Positions 7,823 through 17,292 are shown, counted from the first letter of the stretch. The stretch: 64,000 bases of DNA from an uncultured Ignavibacteria bacterium (GCA_913061095.1 CAJXVM010000002.1:186001-250000); one strand, 5' to 3'. Notes: generated by a model from the letters alone, not told the origin. Translations and numbers: made by a program.

Positions 7823-8950
7823 TCACACCAGCGGCAGTTCGTGGACCTTGCCGCGCACGGTTTTGTAGATGAACTTCGAGGTCATCAGCCGCGCGACGCC
7901 CATGTAGCTGGGTTTGAAGCGGACGGTATCACCCACGTGATAGCGGGGCTTCCCTTTTTCATCCTTGTTGTCGCCGAGTTCGAACACCGTGAGGTCGGAG
8001 GTTGTGCCGGCAAAGCGCACGTTTTTATCCTTCGGAGACACGTCATCGACGTCAACATCGAGCAGTCCGAAATCCATCAGCGCCCGGCAGTGGGTATCGT
8101 CACTGCGTGGCTGCGTTTCGGCCTCGGCCACGTGTCCGACTGCCGCCTCGCTGATGATGCCGTCGGGGGTAGTCTGCTTCTCCTCGAGTTCGAGGATGTT
8201 CGCCTGATACTCGAACACCTCTGTGGAAAGATTGCGGAATCGCTTGTTGTCCAGCGGGGAGGTGCCGAGGAACACGGCTTCGCCGATCCGGTAGTGGTTC
8301 ATCGTCGGAGGGAGCCGCTTGCTTCCGATCAGCGGAAGCGTGATCGAACTGCCGCCGGAGATGATGGGGATTTTCCGGTCGAACATCTGTTCGAGGATCT
8401 GGCGGTACAGCGAGAGCTGTATCATCTTGTCGTAGGTCGGCTCGATGCCGTACATGCAGCCCAGGTTCGAACCGAGTCCGATCACATCGATATTCTCCAT
8501 CGCGAAGGCGCGGCTGTAGAAATCAACGATGTTTTCGCGTACGATACCCTCGCGCAGTTCGCCGAGCTCGATCATGACGATGACGCGGTGCACCACCCCA
8601 CTGCGCGCGGCGGCGTCGTTCATGAGCTCGAGTGTGCGCATGGAGCTGATCAGCGATATGTCGGCCAGCTGCACGATGGAGGGCACGAGGTTCTGCGGCA
8701 CCGGTTTGATATACATCGTGACGATGTCGGGCCGCAGGCTTTTAATCACCTCGAGACTCGAGAGACGTGAATCGCCGACGCTGTGCACCTCCTTGATGGA
8801 TGGATGCGCGAGGATGTTGCGCAGCGATTCCTTGTGTCCGCTGAGCACTTTCGAGATCAGCGTCCACTCGGAATTGTGCTTCTTCATCAGCGCATTGATT
8901 TTCTCGATGTTGCCGATGACGCGGTCAGTATGGATGAGCAGTTCAGCCAT
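7823..8950 (-). CDS. Alanine/ornithine racemase family PLP enzyme
   Basis: A 375-residue fold-type III PLP protein of the alanine racemase N-terminal superfamily, closest in appearance to the ornithine/alanine racemase group. The candidate PLP lysine is K34 in LISKVLSGHK. Barrel motifs follow: VMIELGELREGI, GLGSNLGCMYGIEPT, IISGGSSITLP (phosphate grip) and RIGEAVFLGTSP. The C-terminal third (from about residue 260) forms the beta domain. Expected reaction is racemisation of a cytosolic amino acid, but the substrate is not fixed by sequence. It lies nine bases after a GNAT acetyltransferase gene, so the pair is cotranscribed and may act on related amino compounds. Confidence 0.8.
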   Translation of the reverse strand: MAELLIHTDRVIGNIEKINALMKKHNSEWTLISKVLSGHKESLRNILAHPSIKEVHSVGDSRLSSLEVIKSLRPDIVTMYIKPVPQNLVPSIVQLADISLISSMRTLELMNDAAARSGVVHRVIVMIELGELREGIVRENIVDFYSRAFAMENIDVIGLGSNLGCMYGIEPTYDKMIQLSLYRQILEQMFDRKIPIISGGSSITLPLIGSKRLPPTMNHYRIGEAVFLGTSPLDNKRFRNLSTEVFEYQANILELEEKQTTPDGIISEAAVGHVAEAETQPRSDDTHCRALMDFGLLDVDVDDVSPKDKNVRFAGTTSDLTVFELGDNKDEKGKPRYHVGDTVRFKPSYMGVARLMTSKFIYKTVRGKVHELPLV

Positions 8951-8959
8951 GGGACGCCC

Positions 8960-9400
8960 TTACTTTTTGTAGCGCATTTCCGCGTACTTGTTCGTGAAGC
9001 CGATGCGCTCGTAGAGGCGCTTGGCGGGATTGTCGTACTCGACGTGCAGCTTGACGTCGCCGTCGGCTTCCTCGATGCCGCGCTCGCAGACCTGGCGTCC
9101 GATGCCCTTGCCGCGCTTGCTGGCATCCACGGCCACGTACACGAGAATATTCTCGGGAATATATCCCTTCATGCCGGTCTTGTTCATGACCAGGGCACCG
9201 ACGAGTTCGCCCTCGTCCTCCGCCGCCAGGGCGAAGCCGCCGAGTCCGCCGTTGAGTCCGAACGAAAAATCGATGCAGTTGCGAATGGCGTCCTTCGGAT
9301 CGCCGAACTGGTCGAGATGGGTAAAGAGAAAGTCGACGAAGCGGTCGGTACCGATCTGCTTGTCGAGTTCGTCGTAGCTGTCGAAACGTGTAATCTTCAT
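8960..9400 (-). CDS. GNAT family N-acetyltransferase
   Basis: A 146-residue single-domain acetyltransferase. Motif A is visible as VYVAVDASKRGKGIGRQVCE (the R/Q-x-x-G-x-G/A acetyl-CoA loop is KRGKGIG), followed by HVEYDNPAKRLYERIGF, the usual motif B with the N-P-A-x-x-L-Y-x-x-x-G-F pattern. First gene of a two-gene unit with the racemase (nine-base gap). The neighbour suggests a free amino acid or amine substrate, but that is inference. TTGGTTA repeats begin right at the start codon, so its leader and promoter are hard to read. Confidence 0.85.
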   Translation of the reverse strand: MKITRFDSYDELDKQIGTDRFVDFLFTHLDQFGDPKDAIRNCIDFSFGLNGGLGGFALAAEDEGELVGALVMNKTGMKGYIPENILVYVAVDASKRGKGIGRQVCERGIEEADGDVKLHVEYDNPAKRLYERIGFTNKYAEMRYKK

Positions 9401-9935
9401 GGTCGTTGGTTATTGGTTATTGGTTATTTGTTTTTTGCAGGACGGATTGCGTGCCGTTCCGCCAAATGTCATACGCGGAGGATGCGTTCCCGATATGCGA
9501 CATCTTCGGGACGTCATCGAAGCAGGCAGGCAATCCGTCATTCGCTTCGCGGTCCATAACGAACCCGGCAGACAATCCGTCATTCGCTTCGCGGACCGCT
9601 GCAATCCCGGCAGGGTATACGTCATACAGGATATCCCCTGAACCGGGGTATGCGGTTTGTATCTGAAAATTGCGTGGACTTGTCAGGCGGGTATAAAAGA
9701 TACAGATGTCAGATTGTTTGACTGTCCATCTAATAATAACGGCATTTTTTGGTATACGGTTCCAGTGGGGAAGCAATGGAATCAGTCGCGCCCTTTCAGG
9801 GCGAATATATTGAACGTCATATGCGCGCAACCCCACGCTTACGCGTGGGGTTAGCGTATCCGGATCCAGAGGGGCGAGATAAATCTCGCCCCTACATCGC
9901 TTTCCATGCGGGCGAGATGAATCTCGCCCCTACGG
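9401..9935. repeat. Gene-free repeat cluster (five repeat types)
   Basis: This 535-base gap holds no convincing gene. In order: TTGGTTA tandem units (about 9405-9432); a 24-base direct repeat with one difference (9529-9552 and 9571-9594, core CAATCCGTCATTCGCTTCGC); hairpin CGCCC-TTTCA-GGGCG (9789-9803); the palindrome AACCCCACGC-TTAC-GCGTGGGGTT (9829-9852); and two hairpins GGGGCGAGAT-AA-ATCTCGCCCC (9871-9892) and GGGCGAGAT-GA-ATCTCGCCC (9910-9929). The last two sit directly after the flotillin stop. The short open frames here only translate repeats. Confidence 0.85.
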
Positions 9936-11291
9936 TTATTCCGTCTTGTCGGCGAGTTTCTGCGTGGCGTCCTGGAGCTCCTCCTTTTTGAAATTGCTGA
10001 GGATGTTGACACCGGTGGCGTTTTCGATGATTTCGTTCAGGGAGATCACCGCGGAGGGCAGCTGGCCCATGAGTCCGGCGACGGACTTCCCGCTGCCGGA
10101 ATCCACCACGGAAATCTTGTCGATGTTCAGCTTGCCCACGGTGCTGACCAGTTCCTCGATGATGTCGGGCAGCATGTTGAGCACGAACACCTTCTCGCCC
10201 TCGCCGTCGGCGCGTTTGTAGGTGTCGATCATCTGGTTGAGGATGTTGACGTTGGCCAGTCCATTCTCGATGATCTTCGCCGCGTCGCCCTTGGCCTCCA
10301 GCTCGGCCGCCTCCTTCTTCGCGCGGGCGGGCTCGATGACGTCGGCCATCAGGCTCTTCTTCTTCAACTCGATGCGCTCCTTTTCCACCTCCTGCTCGTA
10401 GACCACGCGCGCCTTTTCCCCTGCGACCTCGGCCTCCTTCTCCTTGATGATGGCCTCGCGCTCCAGCTCCGCCATCTTGATGCGCAGCGCGTTGTTCTCG
10501 ATCTCCACATCCTGCTGCGCGCGCGCCTTGTTGACCTGCACGGTGCGGTCGGTATCGATGCGTGCCGATTCGATGTCTCTCTGCGAATTCGCCTTCGCAA
10601 TTTCGGCGAGCCGCTGGGCGTCTGCTTCCGCCTGCTCCGCTTCGGACTTCCGCTCCGCCTCGGCCTTGCGCGCCTGCGAAAGCACCTCGGCAGTCTTGCG
10701 GCGTCCGATGCTGTCGAGATAACCGGCGTCATCGGACACGTTCTGAATTTTCAGCGTGTCGAGCTGCAGTCCGAGAGCCTTGAGATCCGTGTCGGCCTCC
10801 TCGATGAGGCTGCTGGCGAACTTCAGGCGATCATCGTTGACCTCCTCGGGCGTCAGCGTCGCCAGCACGCCGCGCAGGTTTCCTTCCAGTGTGTCCTTGG
10901 CGATTTCATGCACCTCGGCGCGTGATTTCCCCAGGAAGCGCTCCACCGCGTTCCCGAAGGTGGGCTCGCTGCTGTCGACCTTGATGTTGGCGATGGCCTC
11001 CACTTTCAGCGGAATCCCGCCCATCGAATAGGCGTTCATCACGCTCAGATCCAGCGGAATCGTCTCCAGCGACATGCGCGCGGCCTTTTCGATCAGCGGA
11101 ATGCGCAGGGCGCGACCGCCGCGGATGAGGCGGTATCCGACGGAGCCGCCGTCGGGCAGGCGGCGCTTGCGGCCGGAGAGTACGATGACTTCGTTGGGAT
11201 GACAGATGAGCAGCAGACGGCTGATGGCCACCATGATGATGATGACCGCGAAGAGTGCGATGCCGAAAATCGCGACAATGAATTCTTCCAT
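9936..11291 (-). CDS. Flotillin-like SPFH domain protein (YqiK type)
   Basis: A 451-residue membrane-scaffold protein. One N-terminal transmembrane helix (about residues 5-28) is followed by the SPFH/Band 7 domain (about 33-200, with VVGYRLI-like and IPLKVEAIANIKV segments). A long Ala/Glu/Lys-rich coiled coil (about 200-335, repeats such as EAERKSEAEQAEADAQR) and a C-terminal oligomerisation region come next. Flotillins form large rings at the inner membrane. The next gene upstream (78 bases) is its usual NfeD/YqiJ-like partner, so this is a flotillin-NfeD operon. Family call is firm; the role here is not known. Confidence 0.92.
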   Translation of the reverse strand: MEEFIVAIFGIALFAVIIIMVAISRLLLICHPNEVIVLSGRKRRLPDGGSVGYRLIRGGRALRIPLIEKAARMSLETIPLDLSVMNAYSMGGIPLKVEAIANIKVDSSEPTFGNAVERFLGKSRAEVHEIAKDTLEGNLRGVLATLTPEEVNDDRLKFASSLIEEADTDLKALGLQLDTLKIQNVSDDAGYLDSIGRRKTAEVLSQARKAEAERKSEAEQAEADAQRLAEIAKANSQRDIESARIDTDRTVQVNKARAQQDVEIENNALRIKMAELEREAIIKEKEAEVAGEKARVVYEQEVEKERIELKKKSLMADVIEPARAKKEAAELEAKGDAAKIIENGLANVNILNQMIDTYKRADGEGEKVFVLNMLPDIIEELVSTVGKLNIDKISVVDSGSGKSVAGLMGQLPSAVISLNEIIENATGVNILSNFKKEELQDATQKLADKTE

Positions 11292-11369
11292 GACAGGTTC
11301 CGGTAGCTGTATCAGAAATGGGTTGATTGTCTGTTCGGGACGGGCGCAGCCGCGCGCGATGCGATCGGA

Positions 11370-12188
11370 TCAGAAATCCGCGCGATCCACATACGCCGTA
11401 TCCTTCTCGAGGGAGAGGATGAAGATCGGTTCACCGTACGGGATCTCATCCTCGGTCGCGTCTTCGTGGACGAGCGCAATCAGCTCGATCACGTTTCCGG
11501 CCGCGACGATGCGGACCTTGCCCTTGCGTGTTTTCGACGGCGGCAGGGAGACGGTGCCCTTGTGCCCGATGAGCTGATGCACGTGCACGGTCTGACCGGA
11601 TTCCGAGCCACGCAGGTAGCGCATGAAGCGGTGTCCGACCACCCCCGCGAACAGTCCCATCCCGATCGCGGATCCGAGCGTGACGCCGAAGGGCATCACG
11701 AGCCAGGTGAGGACGCTGCCGGTCATTCCGAAAAACGTGGTCATGTACACGAGGTTGCGGAAACTGAAGAATTCGAATGCGGATGCAAGGGGGGATGCAT
11801 GCGCGGCGCCTGCCGCATCCTCCACCGACGCGACGGCGGGATGATCGGCATCCACGGTCGTCCCGGCGGGGATATCCGATCCGCCGACCTCTCCTGTCGT
11901 ATCGATATCCGTCCCGCCGATGTCGGCATCGCCACCAAAGTCGGCATCTCCACCGATATCGGCATGGACGTCACCCACATCCGCGGATACGTCACCGACG
12001 TCGGCATGAATATCGAGCGAGTGATCGATATCGGCGTGGACATCGAGGGAATGATCCACATCCATGTCGCCGTGCACATCGAGGGAGTGATCCGCATCGA
12101 TATCCGAATCCGCGTCACCGCCGGCGAACAGCGAAATCGTCAGCAGCACGCCGCCGAACACGAGACAGGCCAGGTACAACGTCAGCAT
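11370..12188 (-). CDS. NfeD/YqiJ-like membrane protein with Asp/His-rich linker
   Basis: A 272-residue partner of flotillin. TM1 is at about residues 3-22, two or three more TM segments at 145-187, and a C-terminal OB-fold-like soluble domain at 195-270 (IGHKGTVSLPPSKTRKGKVRI). Between TM1 and TM2 lies a linker of about 90 residues (23-115) made almost only of Asp, His, Gly, Ala, Val, Ile, Ser and Leu in imperfect repeats such as DVDHSLDVHADIDHS. The first Arg after TM1 is at residue 144. Ordinary family members lack such an acidic insert. It is the first gene of the operon with the flotillin. Confidence 0.8.
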   Translation of the reverse strand: MLTLYLACLVFGGVLLTISLFAGGDADSDIDADHSLDVHGDMDVDHSLDVHADIDHSLDIHADVGDVSADVGDVHADIGGDADFGGDADIGGTDIDTTGEVGGSDIPAGTTVDADHPAVASVEDAAGAAHASPLASAFEFFSFRNLVYMTTFFGMTGSVLTWLVMPFGVTLGSAIGMGLFAGVVGHRFMRYLRGSESGQTVHVHQLIGHKGTVSLPPSKTRKGKVRIVAAGNVIELIALVHEDATEDEIPYGEPIFILSLEKDTAYVDRADF

Positions 12189-12529
12189 CGCAGCTCCCGC
12201 GCTGATTCAACTGGTATATATCGTCAGGGACACTGGGTCCGGTGATTGCAGAGAGTGATTGAATGTACGGATATTTTCGTTGAGATGTTGGTGGTTTTTG
12301 GTTACTGGTTGTTGGTTGTTGGGGAGCGCTCCCGCAACCCCACGCTTACGCGTGAGGTTAGCGCGTCCTGCTCCTGCTCATACAACCCCACGCTCACGCG
12401 TGGGGTTAGCGCTCCTCCCCCGCCTAAAAAAAATTTGACAAAAACTTGATTTTTACTGCATTTTTCTAAGAAAGTACTTAAGTTAATGACAAGTAGTCTC
12501 TTTAATTGCAACAGGTTAAGAGGTTGATT
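12189..12529. repeat. Gene-free stretch with TTGGTTA units and two tetraloop palindromes
   Basis: TTGGTTA-like units lie at about 12286-12321. Palindromes follow at 12336-12359 (arms AACCCCACGC and GCGTGAGGTT, loop TTAC, one mismatch) and 12384-12407 (loop TCAC, perfect). The last 100 bases are AT-rich and should hold the promoter of the giant surface-protein gene; TTGACA at 12435 is present but no well-spaced downstream box is clear. Confidence 0.8.
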
Positions 12530-15500
12530 ATGCCATCATCCGTTACTTCGAGACCTACTGCCCTGTTTGCGATGCCGGCGGTCGTGCTGCTGCTGCTCTT
12601 CGGAGCGCGGCAGGTGACGGCGCAGAACATCACCACGGTTCTGACGGTATTCGACAACGTGGGCAATAGTACCGATCTGCGCATCGGCATCAATGCGAAC
12701 GCATCCGACGGCATTGATCCTGCGCTCGGTGAAGTAGAACTGACACCCATCGTCCCCGGGACGTTCGACGCACGCCTGATCGACAATGACTTCCGGTCGC
12801 CGTCGATCCTGGGGAACGGTGTGCTCAAGGATCTGCGCGGCATCTTTATCCCCCCGCCGATTTCGCAGACCTTCGAAGTACTCGCGCGCCGCGATCCCAC
12901 CGCGGCAACGACGTGGATGAAATGGAGCACCCCGCTGGCGACGGGCATCTCGAGCATGCGCCTGGTCTCCTATCCCGATCCGACGATCGTGGATGAGGAC
13001 ATGAGCACGCTCTCGCAGATCGAGCTCCCGCCCGGAACGAACCGCTACTTCATCGAAGTGGTCTATGGCGATCCGCCCCCCACGCGCTACACGCTGAACG
13101 TGGAAATCGATCCCCCCGCGAAGGGGACGGTCGTGCGCATCCCCTTCCAGCCGGATTACGCTCCCGGACAGGGCGTGACGCTCGTGGCATTCAACCTCCC
13201 CGCCCCGGATACCTGCTATCGCTTCTCGCACTGGGAGGGCGATGCCTCCGGAACGAACAATATCCTGAACATCACGATGAATAATAATAAGACCGTCATC
13301 GCGAAGTACGAACCGCGTACGTATCCGATCACGGTCTCCGAGCTCGATACGTTTGTCGTGACCCAGAATCCGCCGGATCCGCAGAAACTGTTCGTCTCGA
13401 TGACGAATACGAACTGCAACGCGTGGAACGCGGCGGCGACGGTGCCCTGGCTGCGCCTGTCAAAGACGTCGGGCAACGGTATCGACTCAATGGAGGTGGA
13501 AGTCGTGACCTCGGCTATCCCGTGTCCGGGAACGCACGCGGGCACGATCGAAATCACCTCCGACTTCACCGATCCGGAAGTGACCGTGGTGCCGGTTATC
13601 CTGCGCATCGGACGCACGGACCTGCGGGCCACGGTGGACGGCAGTCCCACGATCCTCAGCTGCGAGGACAAGGCCACCGACCTGATCACGGTGACGCTGT
13701 TCAATGACGGACTCAACGCCGTCTCGTTCACCGACGCCCCCGACCTGGGCGACGGCTTCGTGCTGAAGAACCCGGGTATTTTCCCACTCAGCCTGCCGTC
13801 GCGCGACAGCGTGAAAATGTACGTGGAATTCGCGCCGCTGCCGACGCAGCGCGGCACGGTGATCGAGAATGTAATTCTCTCGGCGGATGCCTGCGGCCTC
13901 GAGGTGCTGTTCAAGCTCGAAGCCGCCCGCATCGCTCCCACGGTGACGGCCGACGTGTTCGAGCTGGATTTCGGCGTAATCAACTCATGCGCCACCGATC
14001 CGCTGCCCCAGCGCGACATCACGCTCGAGAACGCGCACAGCCAGCTGGCGGTGCTGCGCTACAGCATTCCTTCGGGATTCACGCTCATCAACGCGCCGGA
14101 TTCCCTTCCGGGTGGCAGCAGCGTGACGGTGACGATCGAGCCGTCACGGACCGGTCCCGACATGATCGACGCGCAGATGAGCATCGAAGCGGATTTCGGG
14201 ATCTGCGCCGAGAATTTCAGCATCGATCTGATGGGCACGCGGCAGGATCCGAGCTTCTTCGCCGAAGCGGTGGCCACACCGGGACTGCTTCCCCCGCAGA
14301 TCTATGACACGACCTGCGTGGGCGCTTACTCCGAAGCCAAGAACATCCGCATCATCAACGACGGCGACGCCGAGCTGCTGATTACCGTCGACGTAGCGCC
14401 CCCGTTCGAGATCGACGCCTTCAGCAATACGTTCCAGCTGGAACCGGGCATGGATCGCGTGGTGCCGGTGCGCTTCCATCCCACCGACACCGGCACGGTG
14501 GAGCAGACGCTGACCATCAGTGCGAATCTCTGTGACCTCGAGGCGAGCGTGGACCTGCGCGGCTCGACATTCAGCCAGCAGATTCTCAGCTCCTCGGTAA
14601 CGCCGAACAACCTCGTGCTCGCCAACTGCGAGCCCAGCGCCAAAATGCTGCTGCAGGTGACCAACGACGGCACCGAGCCGGTGACCTTCACCGACCTCCC
14701 CGCCCTGCCCTTCGGCTTCGAGTGGGATGCCTCGACGACGCCTCCAATCGTGATTCCTCCTGATCCGACGAATCCCTTCGAGGCATTCATCGTCTTCGCG
14801 CCGCCGCTGGGCGATGGCGGCACCTTCGGCGGAAGCGTGCAGTGGTTCGGCGAACCCTGCGGATCCACCGTGTACTTCACGCTCTCCGGCGAGCGCATCC
14901 TCCCGCAGGTGTCCATCACCCCGCAGGTGCTGGATTTCGGCGAGATCATTTCCTGCACGAGCAATCAGACCGGTCCCGGACGCGTGATCACCGTCGAGAA
15001 TAACAGTCCGCTGCCGATCACGCTCAACGCCGTTGTATCGACCGCGCTGTATGAGCTGCGGCTCGGTCCGGGCGCCTTCCCGTCCCAGGGCGTGGAGATT
15101 CCGGCGAACGATTCGCGCGAGGTGGATGTGATCGCGAAGCCCGGTTCGGGCGGCGCGTTCAACGACACGCTCATGCTCGAGATCATCGCCGGCAGCGGCG
15201 GCTTCTGCCGCGAGACCATCCCGATCGAACTGCGCGGCGAGCGCTACGCTCCGCGCTTCATCGTGCGCGAGAACGGCTACAGCACGAATTACGGCGATGT
15301 GTGCGTGGGCAGCAGTTCCGTGCGCGGTTTCATCGTCGAGAACACCGGCGACAAGACGCTGACCGTCACATCAGGCGGCTTCCCCGCGCTCGCGCCCTTC
15401 CAGCTTCTTTCGAAGCCCTTCAAGGTGACGCTGGACCCGGGCACGTTCCGGGAATTCCCCGTGCGGTACAGTCCGCTGCAGGTCGGCATCGATGCCGCGA

Positions 15501-17281
15501 CGACGTTTTTCACATCGGACTTCTGCGCCGATTCGGTGGACTTCACACTGCGGGGACGCGGCGTGCAGCCCTCCTTCTCGATCACCGCGGTGCAGCCGCA
15601 GGGTGAAATCGAAATCCTGAGCTGCGAGACCGGACCGAGCCGGCAGATCCGCGCGACCGTCGAGAACACCGGCGGCACGCCCGTGACGGTGGCCGACGGC
15701 AGCCTGCTGCCCGAGGGATTCGCGTACGATCCCCCGCAGCAGTTCCCCTTCACGCTGCAGCCCGGCCAGACGCGCGACGTGCTCGTGCGCTTTACCGCCG
15801 AGACGGCCGGCCGCTACAGCGGACAGGTGACGCTCTTCGGTGATCCCTGCGACATCGAGGCCGCCTTCCCCGTGCAGGCGCGCATCCTCAGCAGCACGTT
15901 CACCGTCGAGCCCGAAGCAATCGACTTCGGCGCGATCACCATCTGTCCCGACGGCTTCGTGCGTCCCTCCGACGCCGAGAAACTCCGCCGGGTGCTGACC
16001 TTCACGAACACCGGCGAAATCCCGGTGCAGCTCGAGGCCGAGGTGCAGCCCGCATCCTCCCCGCTGCGCATCGTCTCGCCGGTGAGCTGGCCGCTGACCA
16101 TCGCGCGCGGACAGCAGCAGCAGATCACCGTGGCGCTCGAGCCGCCCTTCGACGAGGTAGCGCGTGAATTCGACGGCGCCATCGAACTGACCGTCGTGCG
16201 CGATCAGCGCTGCGCACCCGAGACCCGCGTGATTCCCTTCGGCGGATTCCTCAACCGCGTGGCCTACGCGTTTACGCGCGACACGATACGCGGCACGGCC
16301 ACCTGCGCCACCGAACCGGTGGAACTGCAGGCGGAACTGATGAACATGGGTGACACCCCTGTCGACCTGGTGCTCGCCCTGACGGGATCCGAGGCCTTCT
16401 CGCTTGCCGACGAGGAGCCCGTGCTCCGCATCCCGCCGCGCGAGCGGCGCACGGTGCGCGTGCTCTACGAGCCGGCCGAGGGTGAAGGATTCGAGGCCAT
16501 GCTCACCGCGGCCGAAGAGCTGTGCCGCAGCGAAGTCTCGGTGGTGCTGGCGGTCGATTACGAGCGTCCGTCCACCGCGCTGAGCTGCGCCGGCAGCAAC
16601 GGCAACGCGCTGCAGATGAGCGCGCGTCCGGGCGACATGATTGAAATCCCGGTCGCCCTCACCGAGGAAGTCGCCTGTGAAATCACCGAGGGCACGCTTT
16701 CCTTCGACGTCACCTTCGACGGACGTTCGCTGACGCCTGACCGTCTCATCACGGGACAGGGCGCGGCGGAATTCACGCGTACGGATGCAGGCCGCATCCG
16801 CGTGACCGTCAGCGCTTCGTCGTTCCGCGCCGGTGAGCTTGTCCGCGTTGTCATGGAAGTGCTGGTCGGACGCACGGAGAGCACGGAATGGACGGTGACC
16901 GAGGCGATGTTCGAACCCGACGTGGCCGATGTCACGACGGACGAGAACTGCGCCGGTGTCGTCACCATTCGTCCGCGCAACGGCGTGTCCACGCTCGAGG
17001 ATCTCGGCATCACGTCGATGAGTCCCCCGCGTCCCAACGTGCTTGACGGCGCGGCCGGACGCCGGACCGAGCTGAACTTCACGCTCGAATCCGACGCGCA
17101 TGTCGAGCTGGCGGTGTACGACCTGCTCGGCAACCGCGTGGCGCAGGTCCACAGCGGCATGCTCCGGCGCGGCGCGCACGCGATGCGCTTCTCCGCCGAG
17201 CGGCTGCGCGCGGGCATTTACTTCGTGACCATGACGACCGGAACCTTCCGCAGCACGCAGAAACTGATCGTAGCCAACTAA
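12530..17281 (+). CDS. Giant T9SS surface protein with nine cysteine-paired Ig-like repeats
   Basis: A 1583-residue exported protein. The ATG at 12530 follows AAGAGG; a TTG at 12506 is an in-frame alternative. A signal peptide ends VTAQ. Domains in order: InlB-type beta repeat (about 187-260, FSHWEGDASGTNN), BACON-like domain (264-361), nine repeats of about 105-120 residues (363-1345) of the choice-of-anchor D/ASH type, a cohesin-like beta domain (about 1350-1480), and a T9SS sorting domain (1510-1583, VYDLLGNRVAQVH ... GIYFVTM). Each of the nine repeats has one Cys near its start and one near its end. Expected to be secreted by T9SS and attached to the cell surface. A barrel gene follows after 11 bases. 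Confidence 0.85.
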   Translation: MPSSVTSRPTALFAMPAVVLLLLFGARQVTAQNITTVLTVFDNVGNSTDLRIGINANASDGIDPALGEVELTPIVPGTFDARLIDNDFRSPSILGNGVLKDLRGIFIPPPISQTFEVLARRDPTAATTWMKWSTPLATGISSMRLVSYPDPTIVDEDMSTLSQIELPPGTNRYFIEVVYGDPPPTRYTLNVEIDPPAKGTVVRIPFQPDYAPGQGVTLVAFNLPAPDTCYRFSHWEGDASGTNNILNITMNNNKTVIAKYEPRTYPITVSELDTFVVTQNPPDPQKLFVSMTNTNCNAWNAAATVPWLRLSKTSGNGIDSMEVEVVTSAIPCPGTHAGTIEITSDFTDPEVTVVPVILRIGRTDLRATVDGSPTILSCEDKATDLITVTLFNDGLNAVSFTDAPDLGDGFVLKNPGIFPLSLPSRDSVKMYVEFAPLPTQRGTVIENVILSADACGLEVLFKLEAARIAPTVTADVFELDFGVINSCATDPLPQRDITLENAHSQLAVLRYSIPSGFTLINAPDSLPGGSSVTVTIEPSRTGPDMIDAQMSIEADFGICAENFSIDLMGTRQDPSFFAEAVATPGLLPPQIYDTTCVGAYSEAKNIRIINDGDAELLITVDVAPPFEIDAFSNTFQLEPGMDRVVPVRFHPTDTGTVEQTLTISANLCDLEASVDLRGSTFSQQILSSSVTPNNLVLANCEPSAKMLLQVTNDGTEPVTFTDLPALPFGFEWDASTTPPIVIPPDPTNPFEAFIVFAPPLGDGGTFGGSVQWFGEPCGSTVYFTLSGERILPQVSITPQVLDFGEIISCTSNQTGPGRVITVENNSPLPITLNAVVSTALYELRLGPGAFPSQGVEIPANDSREVDVIAKPGSGGAFNDTLMLEIIAGSGGFCRETIPIELRGERYAPRFIVRENGYSTNYGDVCVGSSSVRGFIVENTGDKTLTVTSGGFPALAPFQLLSKPFKVTLDPGTFREFPVRYSPLQVGIDAATTFFTSDFCADSVDFTLRGRGVQPSFSITAVQPQGEIEILSCETGPSRQIRATVENTGGTPVTVADGSLLPEGFAYDPPQQFPFTLQPGQTRDVLVRFTAETAGRYSGQVTLFGDPCDIEAAFPVQARILSSTFTVEPEAIDFGAITICPDGFVRPSDAEKLRRVLTFTNTGEIPVQLEAEVQPASSPLRIVSPVSWPLTIARGQQQQITVALEPPFDEVAREFDGAIELTVVRDQRCAPETRVIPFGGFLNRVAYAFTRDTIRGTATCATEPVELQAELMNMGDTPVDLVLALTGSEAFSLADEEPVLRIPPRERRTVRVLYEPAEGEGFEAMLTAAEELCRSEVSVVLAVDYERPSTALSCAGSNGNALQMSARPGDMIEIPVALTEEVACEITEGTLSFDVTFDGRSLTPDRLITGQGAAEFTRTDAGRIRVTVSASSFRAGELVRVVMEVLVGRTESTEWTVTEAMFEPDVADVTTDENCAGVVTIRPRNGVSTLEDLGITSMSPPRPNVLDGAAGRRTELNFTLESDAHVELAVYDLLGNRVAQVHSGMLRRGAHAMRFSAERLRAGIYFVTMTTGTFRSTQKLIVAN

Positions 17282-17292
17282 GGAGCGCATCC

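Noticed and set aside
9399-9854. Several short frames before the GNAT gene
   Set aside because: All are made from direct repeats and palindromes; none has a consistent start or family.
15371-17290. 639-codon minus-strand frame opposite the giant surface protein
   Set aside because: Antisense shadow: His/Arg/Gly-rich translation, no motif, and the plus-strand repeats and T9SS domain are unmistakable.
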